Assembly: GCA_026075535.2 (NCBI GenBank)
Contig: AP026538.1
Location: 11,966,001 to 12,030,000 of the forward strand
DNA: 64,000 bases
Origin: Tricholoma matsutake
Taxonomy: Eukaryota > Basidiomycota > Agaricomycetes > Agaricales > Tricholomataceae
Direction: 5' to 3'
A model generated the notes under the pieces. The model saw only the letters and a program-made list of their open reading frames with translations. It was not told the origin of the DNA and searched no databases. Of this stretch, positions 33,973 through 44,189 are shown piece by piece. Within the stretch, counting starts at the first letter, position 1. Every line of letters starts with the position of its first letter. The position numbers and the translations under genes were made by a program.

Positions 33973-34205
33973 TGTAAGCCTACCACATTTGTTATGACTT
34001 ATTGACACGCTTACATTACAAACCTCTTGCTACTGTGACTTCTTTCTTCTTGCTTCTTACGACAAACTACAATATACTATGCTAGCTCTAGTACTTGGAA
34101 TATTATGCCTTATCTTATCTTTCTGTGTGATCAGAAGTATGTCCTATATTCCTCTCTCCCTTCCTCTTAGTGTTTGCCTATCTCCACATAAGAGATAGGC
34201 TCACA
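33973..34205 (+). repeat. 5' LTR of the 5S-carrying element
   Basis: TGTAAGCCTACCACATTTGT to GATAGGCTCACA. Followed by a T-run and TGGTAATGATTAC, which could be a primer-binding site. Confidence 0.85.
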
Positions 34206-34534
34206 CTTTTTTTTTGGTAATGATTACAGCATTATTAAAACCATCAACAGTTCTTACCAAACTGTCTCAGCTACCTTCTGTCGCAACCTCACTTATTATG
34301 CATAGCAGGGGTTGCCAACCCGCACTAGACTCTCCTGAAAACATGCATACACCCTCACCAGGGTCCTTGCCCCTTCCTGCCCTCACTCACACACCATTTT
34401 CATCACTTCACTCTGCTGCATCGTGAGCTCATAGTGAACTTCCACCCCCTCCACAAAATAATTGCTGTGCATGCTCGCGATCATCATCAATAGACAAGAA
34501 CTCTTTCTATAATGCATATACTCAACAGCTTAGC

Positions 34535-35150
34535 ATGTCCAACAATGGTCTTGCCATCCTCATGCCTAATAATGGGAAACAACCTACTGTGACCTTGGGC
34601 ATGATGACAGCGGAACTTTTGAACTGCTTCGAATACTTCACTTGTGGTTACCTCACTAATAAAGATAACCTATTGAGCAGGGAATATGTGGTGCATATAG
34701 CCTATGCATTCGAAGATCCACTATTTAGCGACTGGTTCCAAACTTCTCAGAGTTACTATGAAGCTCTCACCTTCACTGAATTTATGGCAAAGATTCATGC
34801 ACGATGGATAGTGGCAGGTTGGGAAAAAGACTTGGCTCGAAAAGTCCGCAACACCAAGCAGGGCTCCACAGCCTTCCGAGACTTCTCCACCACCATTCAT
34901 TGTGATCTCCTCCTGAAAAACATGAAATATCATCTTTTACCCACCCCAATCACACACTCAGATTGAAGCGAATCTCTCACAGGACCTGCTCAACGCTTAT
35001 GACCGGCACAAGGAAAAGCATGACTCTGACTCTAAGTCCAACGATGAAAATGTGGCTCCAGAAAATAACAATGCCACTGCAAACATGGAAACAGCTGCAT
35101 GCAAAGCTGAGCATCATCTAGAAACCTTCATTCGACTACTCATCAGATTT
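34535..35150 (+). pseudogene. Gag relic in the 5S-carrying element
   Basis: The frame reads MMTAELLNCFEYFTCGYLTN, FEDPLFSDWF, FTEFMAKIHARWIVAGWE and FRDFSTTIHCDLLLKN. After a frameshift near 34945 it continues IEANLSQDLLNAYDRHKEK and an acidic Asn-rich tail. The FxxFMAxIHxRW..xxWE pattern matches capsid-like gag of basidiomycete LTR elements, including the relic at 38280. No zinc knuckle and no pol follow. Confidence 0.65.
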
Positions 35151-35323
35151 GTTCGACTTTTGTTGAACTTCTTTTTCTGTATTTCTCATATGGTGTTGAG
35201 GGCCGGTCATATAAACTTGGGCATGGGGCTAGGGAGAATGTCCCTTGGGGGGCAGGGCAGGTTGGGCAGAGTTAGTTTAGGGAGCAATAAGAGGTCAAAA
35301 GGGAGATCAATGAGCTAAAAGTC

Positions 35324-35442
35324 ATCCATGGCCATAGGACTCTGAAAGTACTGCATCCTGTCTGATCTGCACAGTTAACCAGAGTGCCACCCAGTTAGTA
35401 CCATGGTGGGGGACCATGTGGGAATCCTGGGTGCTGTGGTTT
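35324..35442 (+). rRNA. 5S rRNA copy, CpG-decayed, inside an LTR element
   Basis: 119 nt with full-length fungal 5S features: start ATCCATGGCCATAGGACTCT, internal control region GTTAACCAGAGTGCC, then CCCAGTTAGTACCATGGTGG and the end CCTGGGTGCTGTGGTT, followed by T-runs that could stop Pol III. Differences from the usual sequence are mostly CG to TG or CA (for example CCATGG for CCACGG in both arms). It may be a retroposed pseudogene or a 5S-derived SINE head. Transcription activity is unknown. Confidence 0.85.
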
Positions 35443-35652
35443 TCTTATTTTTTTCCCTTGGTGGCATGCGATATAGTGAGCCCTAGATAACTGGTTAGCT
35501 CATAAGGAATAGGGACACGTGGTAGCTTTTCCCATTGGGTTTTTGATGCACCCATTGTGAGGTTGATGACGCATTTTTTTTTCCTACACTCCTTAATTTT
35601 TTGTTATCATTAATTTCTCTTGGACTCCCTGCACTTTCTAAGGGTGGGAGGG

Positions 35653-35885
35653 TGTAAGCCTACTACATTTGTTATGACTTATTGACACACTTACATTACA
35701 AACCTCTCACTACCATGACTTCTTCCTTCTTGCTTCTTACGACAAACTACAATATACTATGCTAGCTCTAGTACTTGGAATATTATGCCTTATCTTATCT
35801 TTCTGTGTGATCAGAAGTAAGTCCTATATTCCTCTCTCCCTTCTTCTTAGTGCTTGCCTATCTCCACATAGGAGATAGGCTCACA
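35653..35885 (+). repeat. 3' LTR of the 5S-carrying element
   Basis: 233 bp, TGTAAGCCTACTACATTTGT to GATAGGCTCACA, same length as the left LTR. Confidence 0.85.
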
Positions 35886-36070
35886 CTACAGACCTTTTTC
35901 CTTACTTCCTTTTTCCCACTTCCACTCTCATTCCAGTGACTCCCATGTATTCCTTACTGCTGATTTCCTATATACTCTGATCCTACTTCTGTCTCAGCCC
36001 CTTTTTGAGTGTTGCTCATCTCTAGCCAAGGTAAGCTTCCACTTTTTTTGAAGTACCGATCAAAAACTAC
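35886..36070 (+). repeat. Remnant LTR-like flank of an older related element
   Basis: The words TCCTATATACTCTGATC...TCTGTCTCAG and GCTCATCTCTAGCCAAGGTA resemble the tail of the 233-bp LTR. It probably is an older LTR into which the 5S element and then the 1.88-kb MITE inserted, with its gag at 38280. Confidence 0.4.
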
Positions 36071-37949
36071 TAGTGTTTGAAGGTCTGGTCCATATGACTG
36101 CAAAAAGACCGACAACCAAACCAGACTGCAACCGGTCCTACATGGACCACAGTTGCAGTCCTAGCTGGTTCAAAAGTGGTCTGGTTGTCAGTCCATCTCA
36201 TTCATAGAGTAGTATTTGAACCGCAAAAGACCAGTCTAAACTGGTCTACAACTGGACCATCAGTCTATCCAAAATGCTTCAAGAAAAGGCAGAGCACCTC
36301 AGATTGCCCATGTATTTTGTATGGATTATGGTGGGAAAAACCCGCGAGTCAGGTCACCATGACTTGCAGGTTCCTTTCCTGCGATGACATACCCCATGTG
36401 TCATGTCAACATGAGGTGCAGGAGGCTCATACCTAATAATTTGTTGAAAAGATACAAAATTTGTAGTCATAGGGTACATGTTTGGTGTGAAAGATGGGTC
36501 TCAACTGGGGGTATGTCCAGTCTTGACCAGTTATAGACTGGTTATGGTAAGGACTGGTCTAGACCAGTTAATGGACCGAGACTGGTGATGCTCAACCCAG
36601 AAACCCAAACAAAACCCACAAAATGGCTTCAGATGGTATAACATGAGTCAGAGGAAGGATGCAAGGCCCTCTAGATGTCACCTGTCAGACCGACCATCAA
36701 ATAGTCATGAAACAACTGCTTGTCAAAGCTGTTCGAGGCTAAAAGAATGTGTTTTGAGGACTTGTGATGATTTTCGAGGGGCCATGATTTGCAAGATGTT
36801 GCCATGATTTTCAAGATGTCGCAATATTTTTTGAAGAAGTTTCGAGGAATTTCGAGTGCGCAGATATGTTTGGATGCAAGATCGGGGGACTATACGAGTA
36901 GTAGAAGTGAAGAAAAGGCTAATCGAGGGAAGCGAGAGTGAAAATAGCATAATGTGAGGAATTTTGAGGAATTTTGAGGAAGTTTAGCGTAAAACACCAA
37001 ACTTCGGACTGAATAAGACTAAAGCGAACTCTCAAATCACTGTGATCTGGGAGGAAGATGACGACTTTCTTGTTTTTCTTTCTATCTAGTACATCTTTTT
37101 ATATAAAATAAAGAAAGTACCTAAAAAGGCTAGAGAACATGTGTAGAACATGAGGCAAAAGATATGAGTTAAGGCACAAGGCCAAAAAGGTGACTGGAAT
37201 CCGAACAAGAAAGATATATATCATATGATGAAAGAGTAATAAAGGGTATGGAACTAAAAGGGGACTGTCCTTTGTGTATAAACTGCACTAAGTCTCGCAA
37301 TAATGTGTCCAGCAGGTTCTGTGCACGATAGGGACTTGGAATGAGGCTGACCTACTATCAGCAGGTTTGAGCACAAGTTGGAATACTTCCTGGCACATGG
37401 TATTCCACCATATAGATAACAAATGTGGCGCCCGATGTCGCTCACAGTCTCTCGATATCGATCGATGACGCTCAACAATGCTCGACAATGCTCGACCACG
37501 TTCGATATGATATTTGACGATGTTCGATGATGCTCGACCGCATTCGACAATGCTCGATGATGTTCAATTGTGTTCGATATGATGCTCAACAATGTTCAAT
37601 TGTGTTCGATATGATGCTCAATCCCATTCGATGATGCTCGATGATGTTCGACTGTGTTCGATATGATGCTTGATCATGTTTGATACAATATTGCACTTGG
37701 TAGACTTGGTTGGGAGTGGTCGCGCTGCTTCTGGGACCTCATGTGAGTTATCCAATGTGATTAGAATGTGGCCGAAATGGTGAATCGGCCTTTGAGCCGA
37801 GGAGACAACCTATCACCGGACTGCTGATAACTGGTCCTTGGTAATCTGGTCCTGGTCTGTGTTGCCTTGCACAGTAGACAGACCAGTTACAGTCCCAGTC
37901 TTGTCCAAAAAGGCAAAAAGACCGGACTGGACCAGACCTTCAAACTCTA
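36071..37949. mobile_element. 1.88-kb non-autonomous hAT-type element with perfect 8-bp TSD
   Basis: Termini TAGTGTTTGAAGGTCTGG and CCAGACCTTCAAACTCTA are inverted with one mismatch. AAAACTAC flanks it at 36063-36070 and 37950-37957. Subterminal GACCAG/CTGGTC words fill both ends as in the 577-bp MITE. The interior has no transposase; it holds a TCGA-rich tandem region at 37430-37690. Confidence 0.9.
37430..37690. repeat. TCGA-rich tandem repeat
   Basis: About a dozen imperfect units such as GATGCTCGACCA and TGTTCGATATGATGCTC. It is conspicuously rich in CpG within CpG-poor surroundings, so it may be recent cargo of the element. Confidence 0.7.
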
Positions 37950-38279
37950 AAAACTACACCCTGCCAACCGTCGCTACTGTCACACAGCTGCTAGCTGTTC
38001 CACTCTTTTTTTTGGTCAAACTGTCTCGAAAACTCTCAGTTCCCATGCATGTGTCATCACAGTTGTTGCATGGTGTGTTGTCCACTGCCAGCAACCCTGC
38101 TGTGCATTCAAACACAATTATGTTGGGAACTGTCTCTGCTCCTTTGGAACTTCCCTTTTCCCCATACCTGGCTCCCTGTTGACTTTGCTGTTAGAAGATA
38201 CCACATCTAACACACACACACCAAGTCCATCTCCTCCACACACACCGCCGGCTGCTCCTGCTGTTCCCAAACCAAATTC

Positions 38280-38870
38280 TCCTGCTACTTCTGATTCCTC
38301 CTCTTCATCAGATTTTGATTTCCCTACTCCATATTCATGGCTACCAATGTCATAAATGCCAAATCAAGTGGCTGCAGTCGAGCACATGCATCAGTCAAAA
38401 TCACCTGTGCTCACAGTAGGCAAGATTGATGCCCAAGTCATGTGGGATTTCAAAGGGTGCTGTATGAATTTATTTAATGAGAAGGAGGAGATAAAGGATG
38501 TAGATCAAGTCTGAAAAATCCTAGGTGCCTTCTGTGACCCCTGGATTTGCACATGGATTGGTGGTGACCACAATAGGATCCTGGCACTATCTTTCGCTGA
38601 CTTCATGTCAGAACTACACAACAACTACTTAGACCCAGATTGGGTTCCCATCATCCATTGTTGCATTCTCTGTGCTGCCATGAAGTCAAATGAACCATTC
38701 TGGGACTGGTTCTCTTATGTTCAATAGCCTAATGCTATCATTGCAAATACTCCCTCATTCTTCTTGGACACTGCACTGCCTGACAAACTGGAGGCTGGGT
38801 TGGACCCTGAGCTTACTCACTGCTGCACTGCTGAAACCTTAATCCTACACTGAAGTTGCGACCATGGGTG
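38280..38870 (+). pseudogene. LTR-retrotransposon gag relic
   Basis: Frame reads LTVGKIDAQVMWDFKGCCMN, ILGAFCDPWICTWIGGD, FADFMSELHNNYLDPDWVP, KSNEPFWDWFSYVQ and FFLDTALPDKLEAGLDPEL, with stops near 38355, 38511 and 38727. It has the capsid-like pattern of basidiomycete gag. No pol follows; a Helitron relic comes next. Confidence 0.75.
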
Positions 38871-38994
38871 TTGGAGGTCAAGGACATAGATGAAAATCAA
38901 CAATGCAGATCTCAAAATCAATACCTCATCCTACAAGTCAGGATTTTTATCTACTCACCTATTCTGTTTGCACTACATGGCAGCTCATAGGGAC

Positions 38995-39065
38995 AACTAG
39001 TGGTTGTATAGACATACATGCCATGGAATAGCAGGGGACACAGGTTCAACACCTGTCTTGGACTC
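38995..39065 (+). repeat. tRNA-like sequence (possible SINE head)
   Basis: An A-box-like TAGTGGTTGTATAG and a B-box GGTTCAACACC. The T-arm is perfect (ACAGG-TTCAACA-CCTGT). The acceptor stem was not confirmed. Confidence 0.5.
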
Positions 39066-39267
39066 TTGGCTTGGTCTTTGGCTCTGGCTCTTCCTGAACT
39101 AGTCTATTGTTAGTTGCACTACAATTCCATAGTGCTTGCAAGAGCGCAGCTAGGAATATGCCCAGCTTATCTTCAGATCCACTTCTTGCTACTGCGAAGA
39201 AGGCTAGGACACTTGCAGCCCAATCAAAGCAGCATGGTAAACAGTGTGAGGTACCAATACCTGGTAT

Positions 39268-41548
39268 GTGTGCTCACTGTTTCCTCTGATTGTTGAAATC
39301 CATTCATATAATATCCTTAGGTCCCTCTCCTGTTGCACCGAATGTCACACCAGATTCAGCTTTGAATTATCCTTCTCCAGTTTGTATGTTGAGCATGATC
39401 ATAATGTTATGAATAAAACTGATGAGCATTTAGATCTCAACCATGCTCCACCTGCTGGGGAGGCTGGACCATCAAGGTTTCAGTTAACCCCAGCATCTCA
39501 TCCACAGGCACTATCACAAATCATGAATGACTTCCATATATCTGTTCCTCCTGCTCTGTCTTCCCCCCCACCTGCCCATATCTCATCTGTCAGTACTGCA
39601 GTTTTTCCTTTTCCATGTACTCGAGGTGGTGGTCATTAGTATTTTGTGCAGTTCCAACATCCAAATTCCTTACTGACTATGTTCTTTGCAGTTGCATATA
39701 CACCTAAAAGGATGGGCCATCATCATTATGCTGAATGTACACCTCTTGCCAAAAGAGCTCACATCACAATTTGGGCTACTCCTCCATCTGTTCATATACC
39801 ACAATTACTTTCTCTGGATGTGAACATACAAAATCTATGAGATGATGATGAAATGCCCAAATTTCTTGCTAGATGATTGTTTCCAAATGCCCAAGTGACT
39901 TAAGTCCGATCTACTCCTGTTCATGGTACATCCTCCAATGATGTTTTTGGTCCTACTCCTCTTCTATTGCCTCCTTCCCCTGAACCCCAGCCATTTCCTA
40001 TCCCTAATCTTGACAACCACATACCTGCTCAGATTGTGTCAGGTGCTTGATACAGTACTAGAGAACATTGTGGCACTAGGGGAAGGGCTGTTTATCCTTT
40101 AAATCCTCACCTGTTATGGTGCACAAAAGCAGGTCACTGGGTGCCTTCACATATATTCGGTCTACAAATGCAATGTGCACATTGTAGAGAAATGTGCAGT
40201 GCAGCTGCTCAATGGCGGTGAGCAGAAGCAGCAGCTGCACAAAGTCTAGCAGATCTCAACACAAACTTACCACCAAATCCTTCACCTGTTCCTCATGTTC
40301 ATCAAAATCCTGCACCTGCTTCTCAACCTGGAGTCCAGCTACAGCCTGATCCTGCTCCTAACAATGATCTACCCAATCATGATCCTCTTACTGATTTGGC
40401 AGTATCAGCTGAGGAGAGGGCACTATTGGCCACAGCCTGGCAGAAGATTATGGACATAAAGATGGAGCAGTGTAATCAGTGCCATGACAAGTGGTTTGTT
40501 CTCAATGTTCTGGATGGAGCCTGTGCTAAGTGCAGGAAGGATGACAAGCACACACCATCAAACAAGATGTTTCCTGGAATACCTCCACCTGATCTTCCTG
40601 AGCTTTCTCAAATGGAAGAAATGCTCATTTCTCCTGTGCATGCATTGGTTCAGCTATGGCAAGTCCACAGTGTCCAATTCAAGTATACTGGGCATATATG
40701 TAACTTTCCTTGAGAAACATCAGTCTTACATCACAAACTTCCCTTGCTTCCCCAACACTGTGATATAATCATCATGCGCCATGCTGGGGCAGAGCAGCAA
40801 ACAGATCTTGCTGTTTATGAAGATTTTCATGTCTGTCACCAAAATATTGAGGCATGGCTTCACTATCTAGAAGTTTCACATCCTACTTTTTGCAACAGAA
40901 TGGTCAGAGTAGACTATAAACTTCTCAATCAGCTTCCTTTGGACGGTACTGTGCATCATCAATTGCAAACTATTGAACACCAAGAGTTGGATGATTTTGC
41001 AGCTCAGGAAACTGGCCCTCCAGAAGCTGAGACAGGAGATGATCAACATACAGATCATCAAGACCCTGTCTTTACACAAGGATTCATACTCAATGTGCAT
41101 ACACAAGAGACTGAAATGCAGCAACTACACAATGCTACATTCAGCAATGACCAGCCTATTATTCTGACGATGCCTGAAATACGTGGATCTCTGATCAATG
41201 AGTATACAGGTTGTGCCATCACAATAGATGCCTTTCCTACTCTTTTTTGTACTGGTGAAGCAGATATCACAGAGACAAGAAATATTGAGGTTTCAATGGA
41301 GGAATGGGCAACACATCTCATACACCTTGGAGGCAGCCACTTTGTACAACATCCACAGTTTTGATATTGGGGACTGAACACTGCTATGTGAAAGGCAGCC
41401 AAAAAAGCAACATTGTGGTACTTGACTACTCACAAACAGGATCACCAGCTGACCATTGAGGATATACGTGAGATGCTTGACTCTGATAAGTCATTTGTTG
41501 TCCATGTCTGGCCACATTACCAGCCAGATCCAGAGCAAGAGGAGACTT
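39268..41548 (+). pseudogene. Helitron Rep/helicase, N-terminal part
   Basis: One frame (frame 1) with many stops. A Pro-rich leader is followed by ALLATAWQKIMDIKMEQCNQ, a finger CNQCHDKWF...CAKC, and IPPPDLPELSQMEEMLIS, GHICNFP, LPLLPQHCDIIIMRH. It then reads FPTLFCTGEADITETRN and EEWATHLIHLGGSHFVQHPQ, the Helitron_like_N signature that precedes the Rep nuclease. It ends at about 41545, where a MITE interrupts. The Rep HUH motif and helicase are not present. Confidence 0.85.
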
Positions 41549-41733
41549 AGAACAATTTTGTATGTGAGTGCCTCACCTGAAGTATTAGGATTCACTTTAG
41601 ATACGCATGGGATGGATCTTAGGGAATATGTATTCAATGAATATATATGTACTTTAATAAGCATTGAGTGAAAGACTGGGATAAAGCAAGCTCCCCGTTC
41701 CATAGGTGAGGCACTCACATACAAAATTGTTCT
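41549..41733. mobile_element. 185-bp MITE inserted at the Helitron break
   Basis: 30-bp perfect inverted ends: AGAACAATTTTGTATGTGAG...CACCT on the left and its complement on the right (41704-41733). The interior contains GATACGCATGGGATGG and no ORF. Related pieces at 33800 and 55636. TSD not clear (TTA-like flanks). Confidence 0.85.
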
Positions 41734-41739
41734 ATAAGT

Positions 41740-42944
41740 CAACATTCTGAGAGGTGTGAGAAAGCGGATGATGGGGGGAAAGTTGGGGGAAGGAATGAAT
41801 TTGTTGAAATATGTGCCCAAATTGTCTGGTGTTGCCTAGCGGCCCCCATCAAATGTCCATCAACATTCATCCAAATCATTCACATGTCAAGCTGAGTTAG
41901 AATACTTTACTGATATCAATCCAATCCTTTTCATCTTTTCCCTTTCTTTCTTTCTTTCCCCCCCCCATCTCGTTGTCTGGGTTCTTCCCCTTCTCTAGTT
42001 GTTCCCCTCTCTAGTTGTTCCCCCTCTCTGGCTGTTCCCTCTCTGTGGTTGTCCTCCCCTCTCTAGTTGTTCCCCCTTCTCTAGTGTTTCCACCCTCTGT
42101 AGTTGTTCCCCCCTCTCTGGGTGTTCCCCCTCTCTAGTTGTTCCCCCCTCTCATGTTGTTCCCACCTCTCTAGTTGTTCCCCCCTCTCTGGTTGTTACCC
42201 CTTCTCTGGTTGTTCCCCACCTCTAGTTGTGACCCCTCTCTAGTTGTGACCTCTCTTGTTGTTCTCCCCTCTCTAGTTGTTCCCCCCTCCCTAGTTGCTC
42301 TGGTTGTTCCACCCTCTGTAGTTGTTCCCCCTCTCTAGTTGTTCCCCCTCTCTAGTTGTTCCCCCTCTCTAGTTGTTCCCCCTTCTCTGGTTGTTACCCC
42401 TTCTCTGGTTGTTACCCCTTCTCCGGTTGTTCCCCCCTCTCTGGTTGTTCCTCCCTACATTTGTATATTTACTTAGTGTACCTCTACATGTTTTACATGG
42501 CAATCAATCATTTTTATTGGTAACCCACCCCGGAAATGGGATGTGTGGCTTGGGTTTCCATGAATGCCCTCGTGCTTCATGGCAGATGACTGGATGCTCC
42601 TGAACCTTGCATTGAGGATTGGGGAATGGGATTTTGGCACAGTTGGACCACCTCGGCGGGTATAGAGGTTTCATTGCTTCGGCCATGTTACCAGGGTTCT
42701 TCCTTGTATGACCCCGCTGTGCCTTAACACCTTTCTCAATTTTTGATTGCTTGGGGAGTGGACTATTCAACAGTCTGTCATGTTATGTCCTTGGGTTACA
42801 TGTGTCTCACCCCACCCACCCTGTATGTTGGTGCTGGCCCTGTACAGCCTATCTATGTAATTATTATTCTTTGAATGAATAATTTCTCTAGCTTGTCTAT
42901 GTAATGTTAATAAGTTGTCAAGGTGCTGTCTTCTAGTAATGACC
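41740..42944 (-). repeat. Helicase-downstream repeat module, copy 2 (inverted)
   Basis: Reverse complement of module copy 1 at 31948-32885, including CCGGGGTGGGTTAC, the ACCTCTATACC word and the GATATCAGTAAAGTATTCT end. No helicase tail is next to it; the minus-strand upstream neighbour is a Helitron finger. 10.9 kb separate the outer edges of the two copies. Confidence 0.82.
41985..42460 (-). repeat. Expanded module minisatellite
   Basis: About 25-28 imperfect units of CCCTCTCTAGTTGTTCC (complement of the unit at 32462), far more than in copy 1. Confidence 0.85.
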
Positions 42945-43433
42945 TCAAGATGATCCAAAGTGCCATAAACTTCCTACAGTTGTTTTTGTGGAATGCCCAG
43001 GATATTCTGGTATGTATGGCATGTGATTTGGGATTGCCCCCTCAAGCATAGCAGTTGATTTGAGAAGGCTGCCTCAATCATAGTCAACCACATCAGTCAT
43101 GTAAATGTTGGCACTGATGGGCGATTATAGGTAGGTGATAAGGTGTGGTGTTGCCAGCATGTTGTTTCCAGTCGCCAGCACTGGTGGTGGTGGTGCTAGC
43201 GCCATGGGATGTTGGGATCTGTAATGACTGTAATTCACCATAACACAGACCTTGGTATGTCTGGTGTTGGTGGGAGTTGGTTCTGCACTGCTGGAGGCTG
43301 TGCTGTCCCAGAACCATGTTCATCTCGGTGGCTTGGATGTGTGTCGGTGGCCAGGATGTATGTTGTGCCAGGATGTATGTTGTGTCAGTGTCATAATGTC
43401 ATAAGTCTGTGGGGCTGGACTTACATATTGCCA

Positions 43434-43800
43434 TCATTGACCTCTTGGACTGCACTTTGGCCAATGGAAGTCATTGCAAGAGAATTGTTGTATTTTGAAT
43501 ATGCTTGTGGAATTCTTTGCTGATATAATCCTGACTGGCAAAAAAATGTGATAGCTCATGAGGAAGATTATACAGGCGAGGTAAGTCAATTTTTCCAATA
43601 AAGCAGCACATGCAAGATTTGGGGTGAGCATTGGATGAGCTAGTGAGGTGCTCTGCCATCCAATGCAGTGCACCGCAGAAAGCACAATAAACATTCATGT
43701 GACCCATGTCATGCACTGGCCAGTTGGGATTGAAAGGTTGGCATGCGATAGGCAGAGGTGGAGCAGGTGGAACTGGGGCTGTAAGTTCCACATCTTGCAT
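43434..43800 (-). pseudogene. Helitron N-terminal zinc-finger relic
   Basis: Minus-strand frame reads HDMGHMNVYCAFCGALHWMA, SSSNAHPKSCMCCFIGKIDL and LPRLYNLPHELSHFF...FHKHIQNTTILL. The CxxCGALHW...HP...CC..GKI.LP pattern is the N-terminal finger of Helitron Rep/helicase proteins. No rest of the protein follows. Confidence 0.8.
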
Positions 43801-44189
43801 CTAAGAAGGAGCTATGAGATTATGAATCTATAGGTGTTTCAGGACAATTTCACTCACAGGAGGTACAGGAGGTACAGGAGGTTGCATGTTGCATATTCTG
43901 CATGGCAAACACCAACTGAAGAAGTGTGAGAGTTCTGTAATTTAAATTACTTATTTTAGTCAAGTTGTATATTTATAAACTTCCAGAAAGTTCTTTGATG
44001 TTTACATAATCATCTATTATATATATATAAGTAGGCATGTTTGACACAAGGATTTCTTTCTTCCCCCCCATAACTGCTTTGGTATTATTTTTTTTTGCAT
44101 TTTTTACTGTTGATATTCTAATCACTGTGATAACCATTTATATCCTATTCTATGGCCATCTTATTGACTGTTGCACTCTCCACAGATCA
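43801..44189. other. Upstream region of the helicase gene
   Basis: It holds three GGAGGTACA repeats near 43858 and an AT-rich part. CTCTCCACAG just before ATG 44190 looks like a splice acceptor, so a 5'-UTR intron is possible. Confidence 0.4.

Larger units (their letters stand above)
33973..35885 (+). mobile_element. 1.9-kb non-autonomous LTR retrotransposon carrying a 5S rRNA copy
   Basis: Two LTRs of exactly 233 bp (33973-34205 and 35653-35885) start TGTAAGCC and end GGCTCACA. The flanks TTACA (33968-33972) and CTACA (35886-35890) are a 5-bp duplication with one change. A purine tract (AAGGGTGGGAGGG) precedes the right LTR. The interior holds a gag relic and a 5S sequence but no pol, so it would need enzymes from another element. 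The LTRs differ at roughly a dozen places, mostly transitions. Confidence 0.85.

Noticed and set aside
32122..42770. The 66-88-codon ORF MNSPLPKQSKIEKGVK... shared by 32122-32322 (plus) and 42504-42770 (minus) as a conserved small gene
   Set aside because: Its conservation is no higher than that of the flanking non-coding module, and both frames run into stops in the same repeat. It is explained by duplication of the module.
31948..42944. One giant 11-kb transposon with the two near-identical modules as terminal inverted repeats
   Set aside because: The modules are also found behind helicase tails in direct orientation, the content between them is a pile of unrelated elements, and no target duplication is seen. 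Two insertions or duplications in opposite orientation are simpler, though not excluded.
44037..44189. Upstream start of the helicase at 44037 giving 51 extra residues
   Set aside because: The extra residues are a hydrophobic translation of a T-rich stretch that ends in a splice-acceptor-like CTCTCCACAG just before ATG 44190.
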